64,000 nt of DNA from the NCBI GenBank assembly GCA_963721175.1, contig CAVRIG010000025.1, positions 1 through 64,000 on the forward strand. Direction: 5' to 3'. The DNA is from Aliishimia sp963721175. GTDB taxonomy: Bacteria > Pseudomonadota > Alphaproteobacteria > Rhodobacterales > Rhodobacteraceae. The position numbers were made by a program, and so were the translations under genes. The notes beneath the pieces were generated by a model. The model had not been told where the DNA came from, did not search any database, and saw nothing but the letters and a program-made list of their open reading frames with translations. Below are positions 35,082-46,410 of the stretch, piece by piece; the stretch's first letter is position 1; each line of letters begins with the position of its first letter.

Positions 35082-36603
35082 TGACGCTGCACGGGCTCAC
35101 GGTGCAGGGCGCATGGGACTTGCCGGAAGATCTGAACATGGCGCGACAGTGCCTGAGCCACGATCCGGAGGCCGTCGCAGTGATCGACCTGACGGGCGGG
35201 GCGCGGCGCAACGTGAGATTTGCCGAGCTGGGTCGGATGGCCGACGGGATCGCAAGAGCGCTTATGATCCGTGTTGGTTCGGGCGACCGAGTGGGCGTGC
35301 TGCTCAGTCAAAGCCCGTGGTGCCTCGCCGCGCATCTCGCGATCTGGAAGATCGGCGCGATTTCAGTGCCTTTGTTCAAGCTCTTCAAGCAGGATGCGCT
35401 GGCGACCCGGGTTCAGGATTCCGGCTGCGAGATCGTGCTGACCGATCCGGAGGGGACGGCGCTTCTCGGCGATCTGGCGGAGCCATGGATCGCGGCGGAG
35501 GTCGGTTTGCAAGGCGACGCCGTAGAGTTTGCAAGTACCGGACCGAGATCCCCGCCATCCTGATCTACACCTCCGGCACGACCGGCACGCCGAAGGGGGC
35601 GCTGCATGGGCACGAGTCCTGACCGGCCACCTGCCGGGCGTCTGCTTGAGCCACGATATTTGGGGCAGCCCGGCGACGTGCTCTGGACGCCGGCGGACTG
35701 GGCCTGGATCGGCGGGCTTTTCGACGTGGCGCTGGCCGGGCTCGCGATGGGCGTGCCGGTGGTGGCGGCGCGCATGGCGAAGTTCACGCCCGAGGGTGCG
35801 GCGGACCTGTGCGCGGGCAAAGGTCGCGCAACGTGTTCTTCCCGCCAACCGCCTTGCGGATGATGAAGGCCGAAGACCGCGGATTTACCGGCCTGCGCTC
35901 GGTCGCGAGCGGCGGCGAGCCGCTGGGCGCGGAGATGCTGGCCTGGGGGCGGGAGGCGTTCGGGCTGACGATCAACGAATTCTATGGCCAGACCGAATGC
36001 AACATGGTGGCGTCCTCCTGCGCGGCCGGGTTTCCCACGAAGGCCGGGCTGCATCGGCAAGGCGGTGCCGGGGATCGAATCTGGCCGTGCTGAACTGCCG
36101 ACGGGCAGCCGATCGATGGCGAGGGCGACGTGGCGATCCGGCGCGGCTCCGCGTCGATGATGCTGGAGTACTGGAACAGGCCCGAGGAGACTGCGGAGAA
36201 GTTCCGCGGCGACTGGATGCTGACCGGGGACCGGGGCGTGTGGGAAGGCGACTACCTGCGCTTCGTGGGGCGCGAGGATGATGTCATCACCTCTTCCGGC
36301 TACCGCATCGGCCCGTCGGAGATCGAGGACTGCCTGCTGACCCACCCGGAGGTCGCGACCGTGGGCGTGGTGGGCAAGCCCGACGCGCTGCGGACGGAGA
36401 TCGTGAAGGCCTATGTCGTGCGGATTCCGGGCGGCAAGGCAACTGCCGAAGACCTTAAGGCATGGGTGAAGGAACGGCTCGCAAGCTATTCCTACCCAAG
36501 GGAAATCGAATTTGTGGAGGCGCTGCCCATGACGGTGACCGGCAAGGTTATCCGCAAGGAGTTGAAGGCCCGCGCGGCCGCTGAGGTACCGGAGACGACA
36601 TGA
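35081..36603 (+). CDS. AMP-forming acyl-CoA synthetase of the leucine/isovalerate operon, several frameshifts
   Basis: An acetyl/medium-chain-type acyl-CoA synthetase of about 505 residues. Pieces in order: MTLHGLTVQGAWDLPEDLNM, SGDRVGVLLSQSPWCLAAHL, the P-loop ILIYTSGTTGTPKGAL, DVLWTPADWAWIGGLFDVAL, NVFFPPTALRMMKAEDRGF, the YGQTECNMV motif, the WMLTGDRGVWEGDYLRFVGR motif with conserved Asp, EDDVITSSGYRIGPSEIEDC, and the catalytic Lys in MTVTGKVIRKELKA. Breaks occur at about 35525, 35615, 35650, 35830, 36055 and 36100. Position in the operon suggests it activates isovalerate, 3-methylcrotonate or a similar branched acid. Its stop overlaps mccB (ATGA). Confidence 0.82.
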
Positions 36604-38204
36604 AGCTCAATTCGCAAGCGATCCCGACATCCGAGGCGTTCCATGCCAATCGCACCGCGCATCTCGGCGCGCTGGAGGAGGTCCGCCACGCGGCCGAACT
36701 GGCGGCGGCGGGCGGTGGCGAGAAGGCCCGTCAGCGGCACCTCGATCGCGGCAAGATGGCACCGCGGGAGCGGGTGGCGAACCTGCTCGACCCGGGCTCG
36801 CCGTTTCTGGAGATCGGGGCCACCGCCGCGCATGGCATGTACGACGGCGCGGCACCGTGCGCGGGCATGATCGCGGGGATCGGGCGGGTCGAGGGGCAGG
36901 ACGTCATGGTCGTCTGCAACGACGCCACGGTGAAGGGCGGCACCTATTATCCGATGAGCGTCAAGAAGCACCTGCGCGCTCAGGAGATCGCGGAGGAGAA
37001 CCATCTGCCCTGCGTCTATCTGGTCGATCAGGGCGGCGCGAACCTGCCCAATCAGGACGAAGTGTTCCCGGACCGCGAGCATTTCGGGCGGATCTTCTAC
37101 AATCAGGCGCAGATGAGCGCGAAGGGCATTCCGCAGATCGCGGTCGTGATGGGCTCCTGCACCGCCGGTGGCGCTTATGTGCCCGCGATGTCGGATGTGA
37201 CGATCATCGTGAAGGAGCAGGGGACGATCTTCCTCGCCGGCCCGCCGCTGGTGAAGGCCGCGACGGGTGAGGTCGTCACGGCGGAGGAGCTGGGCGGCGG
37301 CGACGTGCATACGCGGCTGTCGGGCGTGGCCGATTACCTGGCCGAGGACGACAATCACGCGCTCGCGTTGGCGCGGCGTGCGGTGCGCGGTCTGGCGCGA
37401 ATGCGTCCCGACGGTCCGCCGCGAGAGACACCCGAGCCGCCGGCCTACGATCCCGACGAGATGCTCGGCGTGGTGCCCGCGGATCTGCGCACGCCCTACG
37501 ATATCCGCGAGGTCATCGCGCGCACCGTGGACGGCTCACGCTTTGACGAGTTCAAGGCGCGGTTCGGGGAGACGCTGGTCTGCGGGTTTGCCCATGTGGA
37601 CGGATGGCCGGTCGGCATCGTCGCCAACAATGGCGTGCTGTTTTCGGAATCGGCACAGAAGGGCGCGCATTTTGTCGAGCTTTGCTCGCAACGGCATATC
37701 CCGTTGATCTTCCTGCAGAACATCACCGGGTTCATGGTGGGCAAGCGCTACGAGAACGAGGGGATCGCCCGGCACGGCGCCAAGATGGTGACGGCCGTCG
37801 CGACGACTGCGGTGCCGAAGATCACGCTGCTGGTGGGCGGCTCCTTCGGGGCCGGCAACTACGGCATGGCGGGGCGTGCGTACTCCCCGCGGTTCCTCTG
37901 GACCTGGCCCAATTCGCGGATCTCGGTGATGGGCGGAGAGCAGGCGGCAGGCGTGCTTGCGACGGTGAAGCGCGACGCGATCGAACGCGGCGGCGGGACA
38001 TGGTCGGCCGAGGAGGAGGCCGCCTTCAAGAAGCCCACCATCGACATGTTCGCGGAACAATCACACCCGCTTTATGCCTCCGCGCGGCTTTGGGACGATG
38101 GCGTGATCGACCCGCGCAAGTCCCGCGACGTGCTGGCTTTGTCCCTGCATGCCGCGCTCAACGCACCCATGGAACGGACGCGCTTCGGCGTGTTCCGGAT
38201 GTAA
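36600..38204 (+). CDS. mccB: 3-methylcrotonyl-CoA carboxylase beta (carboxyltransferase) subunit
   Basis: A 534-residue carboxyltransferase that moves CO2 from carboxybiotin to 3-methylcrotonyl-CoA. Landmarks: MAPRERVANLLDPGSPFLEI, VVCNDATVKGGTYYPMSVKK, YLVDQGGANLPNQDEVFPDR, the oxyanion/glycine motif VMGSCTAGGAYVPAMSDVTI, GTIFLAGPPLVKAATGEVVT, IPLIFLQNITGFMVGKRYEN, and LLVGGSFGAGNYGMAGRAYS. Length and motifs fit the MccB/LiuB branch better than propionyl-CoA carboxylase, and the operon (ivd upstream, HMG-CoA lyase and methylglutaconyl-CoA hydratase downstream) settles it. Its ATG overlaps the synthetase stop. Confidence 0.95.
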   Translation: MKLNSQAIPTSEAFHANRTAHLGALEEVRHAAELAAAGGGEKARQRHLDRGKMAPRERVANLLDPGSPFLEIGATAAHGMYDGAAPCAGMIAGIGRVEGQDVMVVCNDATVKGGTYYPMSVKKHLRAQEIAEENHLPCVYLVDQGGANLPNQDEVFPDREHFGRIFYNQAQMSAKGIPQIAVVMGSCTAGGAYVPAMSDVTIIVKEQGTIFLAGPPLVKAATGEVVTAEELGGGDVHTRLSGVADYLAEDDNHALALARRAVRGLARMRPDGPPRETPEPPAYDPDEMLGVVPADLRTPYDIREVIARTVDGSRFDEFKARFGETLVCGFAHVDGWPVGIVANNGVLFSESAQKGAHFVELCSQRHIPLIFLQNITGFMVGKRYENEGIARHGAKMVTAVATTAVPKITLLVGGSFGAGNYGMAGRAYSPRFLWTWPNSRISVMGGEQAAGVLATVKRDAIERGGGTWSAEEEAAFKKPTIDMFAEQSHPLYASARLWDDGVIDPRKSRDVLALSLHAALNAPMERTRFGVFRM

Positions 38205-38254
38205 GGGGACTTCATGGCCTGCTATTCATCAGCCTCTTCAGGACGTTGGGTCAG

Positions 38255-38284
38255 TTTGCAAACGCGCACAAACAAATTTGCAAA
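38255..38284 (+). promoter_or_regulatory. paired TTTGCAAA sites between mccB and mccA
   Basis: Two perfect 8-bp palindromes TTTGCAAA at 38255-38262 and 38277-38284 with starts 22 bases apart (about two helix turns), within the 103-base gap before mccA. Paired TTTGCAAA boxes are reported, as I recall, for short-chain acyl-CoA regulators such as PccR of Rhodobacter sphaeroides. A role in internal control of mccA is inference; single TTTGCAAA copies also occur elsewhere in the window. Confidence 0.4.
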
Positions 38285-38307
38285 TGCCGTACAGCGAGGT
38301 CGCGGAC

Positions 38308-40256
<1,949 letters not shown>

Positions 40257-40260
<4 letters not shown>

Positions 40261-40943
40261 TCACGTTGCATCACTGCCCGCAGACCCGGTCCATGCGCGT
40301 CCTCTGGCTTCTGCACGAGCTCGACGATGTCGATTTCCGCGTGCAGGTCCATCCGTTCGACAAGTCGCTGCGGCGGCCCGAATACCTGACCTTGTCGCCA
40401 GCCGGCCGCGTCCCGGCCATCGATATCGAAGGCGAACGCATGTTCGAAAGCGCGGCCATTCTCCAGTATCTCTGCGAGCGCTACAGCCCCGACCGATTGG
40501 GCCGCTCGATGCGAAGTCCCGATCGCCCGGACTGGCTCGTCTGGCTGAGCTTCGCCGAGACGATCAGCCAGCATGTCGCCGCCCTGACGCAGCAGCACCT
40601 GATGCTGCGCGAGGACTGGATGCGGTCGCCCATGGTGATGAAACTCGAGGCCGCGCGCCTGACGAAATGCTACGACGCGATCGAGGCACGCCTGTCGACA
40701 CCGGTGGAGAACCGGGACTACCTGCTGACTTCCGGCTTTTCGGCGGCCGACATCGCGGTCGGGCAGGCGGTCTACATGGCGCGGTGTTTCGCGGCGCTCG
40801 ACGATCATCCTGCGGTTGTCGACTGGTATGCGCGGATCACCGACCGGCCCGGGTTCAAGGCCGCACTTCCATCGGAGAACCAGACGCTTTTCGCCGATGG
40901 TTTTTATGCGCCCTGGCCGGTGGAGGCGCCGGATGCGGGTTGA
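40257..40943 (+). CDS. glutathione S-transferase family protein in the leucine operon
   Basis: A 228-residue two-domain GST-fold protein. The thioredoxin-like N-terminal domain is visible as ITLHHCPQTRSMRVLWLLHE (with the catalytic Ser/Cys region), LSPAGRVPAIDIEGERMFES (the cis-Pro before Ala-Ile-Asp, and the ES pair that holds glutathione), then AAILQYLCERYSP. The C-terminal helical domain includes FSAADIAVGQAVYMARC. It overlaps mccA by four bases and the HMG-CoA lyase gene by 11, so it is translated as part of the operon. A role in leucine breakdown is not established for the family; it may act on a reactive intermediate such as an enoyl-CoA. Confidence 0.88.
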
Positions 40944-41778
40944 GATCTTCGAGGTCGGCCCGCGCGACGGGCTGCAGAACGAGAAGCGCGAGATACCGGT
41001 GGCCAGCAAGGTGGCACTGGTCGACCTGCTGAGCCGAGCGGGATTCCGCCGGATCGAATGCGCGAGCTTCGTGAGCCCCAAATGGGTGCCGCAGATGGCC
41101 GGCAGTGCCAAGGTTCTGGCGGGGATCACCCGCGCGCCCGGCGTGTCCTACGCCGCGCTGACGCCGAACATGCGCGGGTTCGAGGACGCGATGGCAGCAG
41201 GCGCGGACGAGGTCGCGATCTTCGGCTCGGCGTCCGAGGGCTTCAGCCGCGCCAACATCAACGCGTCCATCGCGGAGAGCCTGGAACGCTTCCAGCCGGT
41301 GGCCGAGGCCGCGCGGGCACGGGGCGTGAAGGTACGCGGCTACGTAAGTTGCGTGATCGAGTGTCCCTATGACGGCCCTGTGGCGCCGGAGGAAGTTGCC
41401 AGAATTGCCGGAAATCTGCGCGCGATGGGGTGCTACGAAATCAGCCTTGGCGACACCATCGGCAAAGGCACGCCGGAAACGGTCGCGGCGATGCTGGAGG
41501 CCGTTCTGGAGGTCGTGCCCGCGGGCGAATTGGCCGGGCACTATCACGACACGAATGGGCGTGCGCTCGACAACATTTCCGCCTCGCTGGAAAAGGGGCT
41601 GCGCGTTTTCGATGCGGCTGTCGGCGGTCTCGGCGGCTGCCCCTATGCGCCAGGTGCGGCCGGGAACGTCGCGACAGAAGCTGTCGCCGAGCGCCTTGCG
41701 CGCGATGGGTGGGAGACCGGCCTCGACCAGGACGTCATTGCGCAAGCTGCGACCATGGCCCGTCAGATGCGCGGTTGA
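40933..41778 (+). CDS. hydroxymethylglutaryl-CoA lyase
   Basis: Cleaves HMG-CoA to acetyl-CoA and acetoacetate, the last step of leucine degradation. The 281-residue protein is a TIM-barrel of the DRE family: VEIFEVGPRDGLQNEKREIP (catalytic Arg-Asp), RIECASFVSPKWVPQMAGSA, YVSCVIECPYDGPVAPEEVA, EISLGDTIGKGTPETVAAML, and GHYHDTNGRALDNISASLEK with metal-binding His. The signature AVGGLGGCPYAPGAAGNVAT holds the active-site Cys. The ATG at 40933 lies within the GST gene end, an 11-base overlap. Confidence 0.95.
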   Translation: MRVEIFEVGPRDGLQNEKREIPVASKVALVDLLSRAGFRRIECASFVSPKWVPQMAGSAKVLAGITRAPGVSYAALTPNMRGFEDAMAAGADEVAIFGSASEGFSRANINASIAESLERFQPVAEAARARGVKVRGYVSCVIECPYDGPVAPEEVARIAGNLRAMGCYEISLGDTIGKGTPETVAAMLEAVLEVVPAGELAGHYHDTNGRALDNISASLEKGLRVFDAAVGGLGGCPYAPGAAGNVATEAVAERLARDGWETGLDQDVIAQAATMARQMRG

Positions 41779-41796
41779 AGAGGGGGCGTAAAGCTC

Positions 41797-42582
41797 ATGG
41801 AATACAAAACGATTTCGCTGTCGACGGATGGGCGCGGCGTCACGACCCTGATGCTCGATCGGGCGGAGAAGCGGAATGCGATGTCGGGCGAGATGCTGAG
41901 CGAACTCGCGCATGCAGCCGATGCGATTGCGCGCGATGACGCGACGCGCGTCGTGGTGCTGACCGGCGCCGGCGACACTTTCTGTGCGGGTGGCGATCTG
42001 GCCTGGATGCGGCAGCAGCGCGACGTCGACGCCGAAACGCGGGGCCGCGAGGCGCGCAAGCTGGCCGACATGCTGCAGAAGCTCAACACGCTGCCGAAGC
42101 CGGTGATCGGCCGGATCCAGGGAAATGCCTTCGGTGGCGGCGTCGGGCTCGCGTCGGTCTGCGACATCGCGATCGGCGCGGAGGGGCTGAAGATGGGGTT
42201 CACCGAAACGCGCCTGGGCCTGATCCCCGCGACCATCGGCCCCTATGTCATTGCGCGCATGGGCGAGGGGCGCGGCCGCCGGGTCTTCATGAACGCGCGC
42301 CTGTTCGACGCTGCTGAGGCAGTCGATCTGGGTCTTCTCGCACGCGCCGTGCCGTCCGTGGATCTGGACGAGGCGGTCGAGGCGGAGGTTGAACCCTATC
42401 TTGCCTGCGCGCCGCAAGCCGTCGCCGCGGCGAAGGCCCTCGCGCGTCATCTCGGTCCGATCATCGACGACGCGGTCATCGCCCACACCATCCGTGAACT
42501 GGTCGCCTGCTGGGAGCGAGAGGAGGCGGAGGAGGGGATCTCGGCCTTTTTCGAGAAGCGCAAGCCAGCTTGGGTTTGGTGA
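41797..42582 (+). CDS. 3-methylglutaconyl-CoA hydratase (enoyl-CoA hydratase family)
   Basis: A 261-residue crotonase-fold enzyme that adds water to 3-methylglutaconyl-CoA to make HMG-CoA. Motifs: LMLDRAEKRNAMSGEMLSEL, the oxyanion-hole segment TGAGDTFCAGGDLAWMRQQR, and IQGNAFGGGVGLASVCDIAI with the second glycine patch, then GFTETRLGLIPATIGPYVIA containing the Glu. The GDLAWM motif and the conserved operon place it with MgcH/LiuC enzymes rather than a general hydratase. The gene lies 18 bases after HMG-CoA lyase and is the last gene of this operon. Confidence 0.92.
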   Translation: MEYKTISLSTDGRGVTTLMLDRAEKRNAMSGEMLSELAHAADAIARDDATRVVVLTGAGDTFCAGGDLAWMRQQRDVDAETRGREARKLADMLQKLNTLPKPVIGRIQGNAFGGGVGLASVCDIAIGAEGLKMGFTETRLGLIPATIGPYVIARMGEGRGRRVFMNARLFDAAEAVDLGLLARAVPSVDLDEAVEAEVEPYLACAPQAVAAAKALARHLGPIIDDAVIAHTIRELVACWEREEAEEGISAFFEKRKPAWVW

Positions 42583-43026
42583 CGGACGCACATCGGGTGC
42601 GCGTCGAGAAGGCTGCCCGACTCCGGGAGCGGAACGCGAACGTGGAGGCGATGCAGGTCGCGTTTCAGCCGCTGAACATTGCGGTGGGCTTGCGGATCCG
42701 AAACTGCCGCTCCGAAGCCGTAGATGACGTGGGTGAAATGACCGCAGCGTTGGAGTTTTCCTGCTCCTCGCAGACCACAAGGGGGTTCGGCGCGAACTTG
42801 TGGGCATATCGCGGGTTATCGGTGTTGTGCGACCGGAAAACCCGACGTCGCGGCTGCTGCACGAAATCGCCGGCCGATGACTTGCGTGCGTCGATATCAC
42901 CCGGCCGAAACGCTGAATGGACACGGCGAGCTTTGTTGACCCTCGCCGCGTGGCAGCGTAGGAACGGAGTGCTTGTCGTGGCGCCTCCCGGGGCGTGATG
43001 GCCTGTCCTGACGGAAAGGAGCCGAC
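42583..43026. other. intergenic region before the nuo operon
   Basis: No gene is apparent in 443 bases; the plus-strand frame through it is an extension of hydratase-end sequence with no domain. The right part contains the probable nuo promoter, and GGAAAGGAG lies before the nuoA ATG. Confidence 0.45.
42936..42964 (+). promoter_or_regulatory. possible promoter of the nuo operon
   Basis: TTGACC (42936-42941), a 17-base spacer and TAGGAA (42959-42964), 62 bases before the nuoA start. The -35 box is good and the -10 weak. It is the best match in the gap, but unproven. Confidence 0.4.
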
Positions 43027-43392
43027 ATGGAAGAAATGTTGCGGGAGTATCTGCCAATTCTCGTCTTTCTCGTCGTCGCCATCGGGCTTGGCCTCGTTCT
43101 GATCCTCGCTGCAGTCGTGCTGGCCGTCCGCAATCCCGACCCGGAGAAGGTGTCGGCCTATGAATGCGGGTTCAACGCGTTCGACGACGCGCGGATGAAG
43201 TTCGACGTGCGGTTCTACCTCGTGTCGATCCTGTTCATCATCTTCGATCTGGAAATCGCCTTCCTGTTTCCGTGGGCCGTTGCCTTCCGCGATCTCAGCG
43301 ATGTGGCGTTCTGGTCGATGATGGTGTTTCTTGGCGTTCTGACGGCCGGATTCGCCTATGAGTGGAAGAAGGGGGCGATGGAATGGCAGTAG
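43027..43392 (+). CDS. nuoA: NADH-quinone oxidoreductase subunit A
   Basis: A 121-residue complex I membrane subunit (ND3 type) with three helices at about residues 8-33, 64-86 and 92-112. The quinone-site loop contains the conserved NPDPEKVSAYECGFNAFDDA segment with its Cys, followed by RMKFDVRFYLVSILFIIFDL and EIAFLFPWAVAF. It is the first gene of a nuo operon in the normal alphaproteobacterial order and overlaps nuoB by 10 bases. Confidence 0.97.
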   Translation: MEEMLREYLPILVFLVVAIGLGLVLILAAVVLAVRNPDPEKVSAYECGFNAFDDARMKFDVRFYLVSILFIIFDLEIAFLFPWAVAFRDLSDVAFWSMMVFLGVLTAGFAYEWKKGAMEWQ

Positions 43393-43997
43393 ATGACGAA
43401 GTCGACGTCACGGTAACGCAGGGCCAGGGCGAGCAGTCGCCGCGTGTGAAAAGCGGCCCCTCGGCGAAGGCGCCGATCGAAGCCTATGCGCCGAATTACG
43501 AGCGTGATGTCGCGACCCAGAACCTCAACCGGGAGTTGCAGGACAAGGGCTTCCTGCTGACCTCGACCGAGGACATCATCAACTGGGCGCGCACGGGCTC
43601 GCTGCACTGGATGACGTTCGGATTGGCGTGCTGCGCGGTGGAGATGATGCATACCTCCATGCCGCGGTACGACCTCGAGCGTTTCGGCACGGCGCCGCGC
43701 GCCTCCCCGCGTCAATCCGACCTGATGATCGTGGCGGGCACGCTGACCAACAAGATGGCGCCGGCGCTGCGCAAGGTATATGATCAGATGCCCGAGCCGC
43801 GCTATGTGATCTCAATGGGGTCCTGCGCGAATGGCGGCGGGTACTACCACTACAGCTACAGCGTCGTGCGCGGTTGCGACCGGATCGTGCCGGTGGATAT
43901 CTATGTCCCCGGCTGCCCGCCGACGGCCGAGGCTTTGCTCTACGGCGTGTTGCAATTGCAGCGCCGGATCCGCCGCACGGGAACATTGATCCGATGA
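43383..43997 (+). CDS. nuoB: NADH-quinone oxidoreductase subunit B
   Basis: A 204-residue subunit carrying the N2 iron-sulfur cluster next to the quinone site. Start at 43383 (MAVDDEVDVTVTQGQ). Cluster-binding cysteines are in GLACCAVEMMHTSMPRYDLE, ISMGSCANGGGYYHYSYS and VDIYVPGCPPTAEALLYGVL. The N-terminal 35 residues are an acidic, low-complexity extension, as in other alphaproteobacteria. The stop overlaps the nuoC ATG (ATGA). Confidence 0.97.
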   Translation: MAVDDEVDVTVTQGQGEQSPRVKSGPSAKAPIEAYAPNYERDVATQNLNRELQDKGFLLTSTEDIINWARTGSLHWMTFGLACCAVEMMHTSMPRYDLERFGTAPRASPRQSDLMIVAGTLTNKMAPALRKVYDQMPEPRYVISMGSCANGGGYYHYSYSVVRGCDRIVPVDIYVPGCPPTAEALLYGVLQLQRRIRRTGTLIR

Positions 43998-44606
43998 GTG
44001 ACGAAGCACTGAGCGAACTGGGCGAGTCCATCTCCCGCATCCGCAATGAATGCGTGCGCAACTGGGACGTGTCATTCGGGGAGTTGAACGTCGACGTGGC
44101 GCTGTCGAACATCGTGCCCTTCGTCGAGTATCTGAAGACCGATCCGAACTGCAAATTCTCCACGCTGGTGGATATTACCGCCGTCGACTACCCCGGACGG
44201 CAGCGCCGGTTCGACGTGGTGTACCACCTGCTCTCGATGTACCAGAACCAGCGCATCCGGCTGCGCGTGGCGGTGCGGGAAGAGGACATGGTGCCATCGA
44301 TCACCGGCGTGCATCCATCGGCCAACTGGTTCGAGCGCGAGGTGTTCGACATGTTCGGCATCCTCTTTTCCGGCCACCCGGACCTGCGGCGGATTCTCAC
44401 CGATTACGGCTTCCGCGGCTATCCGCTCCGCAAGGATTTCCCGACCACCGGGCTACACGGAGGTTCGCTACGACGAGTCGCAGAAACGCGTGGTCTACGA
44501 ACCGGTGAGCCTCGTGCAGGAGTATCGCCAGTTCGATTTCATGAGCCCGTGGGAGGGTGCGGACTACATCCTGCCCGGGGACGAGAAGACGGAAGGGCCG
44601 TCCTGA
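43994..44606 (+). CDS. nuoC: NADH-quinone oxidoreductase subunit C, one frameshift
   Basis: A peripheral-arm subunit of about 203 residues, separate from NuoD. It starts MSDEALSELGESISRIRNEC and shows FSTLVDITAVDYPGRQRRFD, YHLLSMYQNQRIRLRVAVRE, and the signature WFEREVFDMFGILFSGHPDLR with RRILTDYGFRGYPLRKDFPT. At about 44449 one extra G breaks the frame; removing it gives YTEVRYDESQKRVVYEPVSL and the normal ending FMSPWEGADYILPGDEKTEG. Stop at 44604-44606 overlaps the next small gene. An error in the sequence is likely because the gene is otherwise complete. Confidence 0.93.
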
Positions 44607-44779
44607 TGGAGGGGTTCCTCTGGGTCATCGTCGCGGTTCTGACCGTCATCCCGATGCTGAAACTCCTGCCGCATTTCGGGATCCACAAGTGGTGGGCACT
44701 GGCCGGCATCATCCCGTTGGGCGTTCTCGGGCTGCTGTGGTGGATGTCGATCAAACTGCAGGAGATGGAGGAACGATGA
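44606..44779 (+). CDS. 57-residue membrane protein in the nuo operon
   Basis: A small protein translated from an ATG that shares one base with the nuoC stop (TGATG). Two hydrophobic helices are visible: GFLWVIVAVLTVIPMLKLLP (residues 3-22) and WWALAGIIPLGVLGLLWWMS (28-47), joined by a short HFGIHK loop and ending in the charged KLQEMEER. I recognise no family. Its coupled start and its position between nuoC and nuoD suggest a small complex I-associated or assembly membrane protein, but this is inference only. Its stop overlaps the following gene's ATG. Confidence 0.6.
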   Translation: MEGFLWVIVAVLTVIPMLKLLPHFGIHKWWALAGIIPLGVLGLLWWMSIKLQEMEER

Positions 44780-45168
44780 TGGACGGCGCGCAGACACCCG
44801 ACCCCGATGCCGTCCGCGCGGCGGCGGTGGCCTATTGCGAAGGGCTTCACACGGCGAATGCCGGAACCTTCGAGGCGATGTGTCACGAGAACTTCCTGAT
44901 GACTGCGGTCGCCGGTTCCGGGAGCCCCGTTTTCTGGGACAAGCCGAAGTTCGTTGCGCGGGTTGGCGGACGCGACGCGTTCCCGGGCGAGCCGGACTAC
45001 GAGATCCTGACCGTCGACGTGGCCGGCGAGATGGCGCATGTGAAACTGCAGGTGGGCATTCCGCCGCGCCGCTACGAAGACTACCTCGGGTTCTTCCGCG
45101 TGGACGGGGACTGGAAACTGATCACCAAGCTGTTTCGGACCATCGAAGGTCCGCCGCTTGAAGGCTGA
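44776..45168 (+). CDS. NTF2-like / lumazine-binding-like small protein in the nuo operon
   Basis: A 130-residue soluble protein with the SnoaL/NTF2-like pattern: an N-terminal helix (DAVRAAAVAYCEGLHTANAG), TFEAMCHENFLMTAVAGSGS, then alternating strands YEILTVDVAGEMAHVKLQVG and YEDYLGFFRVDGDWKLITKL, ending FRTIEGPPLEG. The last part (strand-turn-W-K-I-x-x-K) is typical of the DUF4440/Lumazine_bd_2 group. Enzymatic activity cannot be predicted. Its ATG overlaps the stop of the 57-residue gene, and nuoD follows after 11 bases, so it belongs to the nuo transcript. Confidence 0.7.
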   Translation: MMDGAQTPDPDAVRAAAVAYCEGLHTANAGTFEAMCHENFLMTAVAGSGSPVFWDKPKFVARVGGRDAFPGEPDYEILTVDVAGEMAHVKLQVGIPPRRYEDYLGFFRVDGDWKLITKLFRTIEGPPLEG

Positions 45169-45179
45169 GGAGGCACGCG

Positions 45180-46410
45180 ATGGACGGCTCCACCCAGGCA
45201 CTGACAAAGGGCTTCGCCGATCAGCAGACCGGTGAGCAGAAGATCCGCAATTTCAACATCAACTTCGGCCCGCAACACCCTGCGGCGCACGGTGTTCTGC
45301 GCTTGGTGCTCGAGCTCGACGGCGAGATCGTGGAGCGGTGCGACCCGCATATCGGGCTTCTCCATCGCGGCACCGAGAAGCTGATGGAAAGCCGGACGTA
45401 TCTGCAGAACCTGCCCTATTTCGACCGGCTGGACTATGTTTCGCCGATGAACCAGGAGCATGCCTGGTGTCTTGCGATCGAGAAGCTGACGGGCACGCCG
45501 GTGCCGCGGCGGGCGTCCCTGATCCGCGTGCTCTATTCCGAAATCGGGCGCGTTCTCAATCACCTGTTGAACGTGACGACGCAGGCGATGGACGTGGGCG
45601 CGCTGACCCCGCCGCTCTGGGGGTTCGAGGAGCGCGAGAAGCTGATGGTCTTCTACGAGCGCGCCTGCGGTGCGCGGCTGCATGCGGCCTACTTGCGGCC
45701 CGGCGGCGTGCATCAGGATCTGCCGGACAAACTGCTCGACGATATCGAGGAATGGGCGCACACGTTCCCGGCCGTGCTCGACGACATCGACGGTCTGCTG
45801 ACCGAGAACCGAATCTTCAAGCAGCGCAACTGCGATATCGGCGTGGTGACGGAGGAGGAGATCCTGGACTGGGGCTTCTCCGGCGTCATGGTGCGCGGGT
45901 CCGGCCTCGCGTGGGACCTGCGGCGCTCGCAGCCCTACGAATGCTACGACGAGTTCGATTTCCAGATCCCGGTGGGCAAGAACGGCGACTGCTTCGACCG
46001 CTATCTCTGCCGCATGGCGGAGATGCGGGAAAGCGTGAAGATCATCCGCCAGGCCATTGCAAAGATACGGGATTGTCCGGGCGACATCCTGTCGCGCGGG
46101 CAAGGTCACGCCGCCGAAGCGGTCGGAGATGAAGTCCTCGATGGAGGCGCTGATCCACCACTTCAAGCTCTATACCGAAGGGTTCCACGTGCCCGAGGGC
46201 GAGGTCTATTGCGCGGTCGAGGCGCCCAAGGGCGAATTCGGCGTCTACCTCGTGGCGGACGGGACCAACAAGCCCTACCGCGCCAAGCTGCGCGCGCCCG
46301 GCTTCCTGCACCTGCAGGCGATGGACCACATCAGCAAGGGCCACCAGCTGGCCGACGTGGCCGCGATCATCGGCACGCTGGATATCGTTTTTGGTGAGGT
46401 GGACCGGTGA
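45180..46410 (+). CDS. nuoD: NADH-quinone oxidoreductase subunit D, one frameshift
   Basis: The 49-kDa-type peripheral subunit of about 409 residues that helps form the quinone pocket. Start MDGSTQALTKGFADQQTGEQ at 45180. Motifs: FNINFGPQHPAAHGVLRLVL (quinone-site His), CDPHIGLLHRGTEKLMESRT, DYVSPMNQEHAWCLAIEKL, and RGSGLAWDLRRSQPYECYDE. One extra base at about 46100 breaks the frame; without it the protein reads GKVTPPKRSEMKSSMEALIH and on to GEFGVYLVADGTNKPYRAKL and DIVFGEVDR at the stop. Confidence 0.95.

Noticed and set aside
42570..42998. 142-codon frame between the hydratase and nuoA
   Set aside because: Overlaps the end of the hydratase gene, no ribosome binding site, composition typical of non-coding GC-rich sequence.
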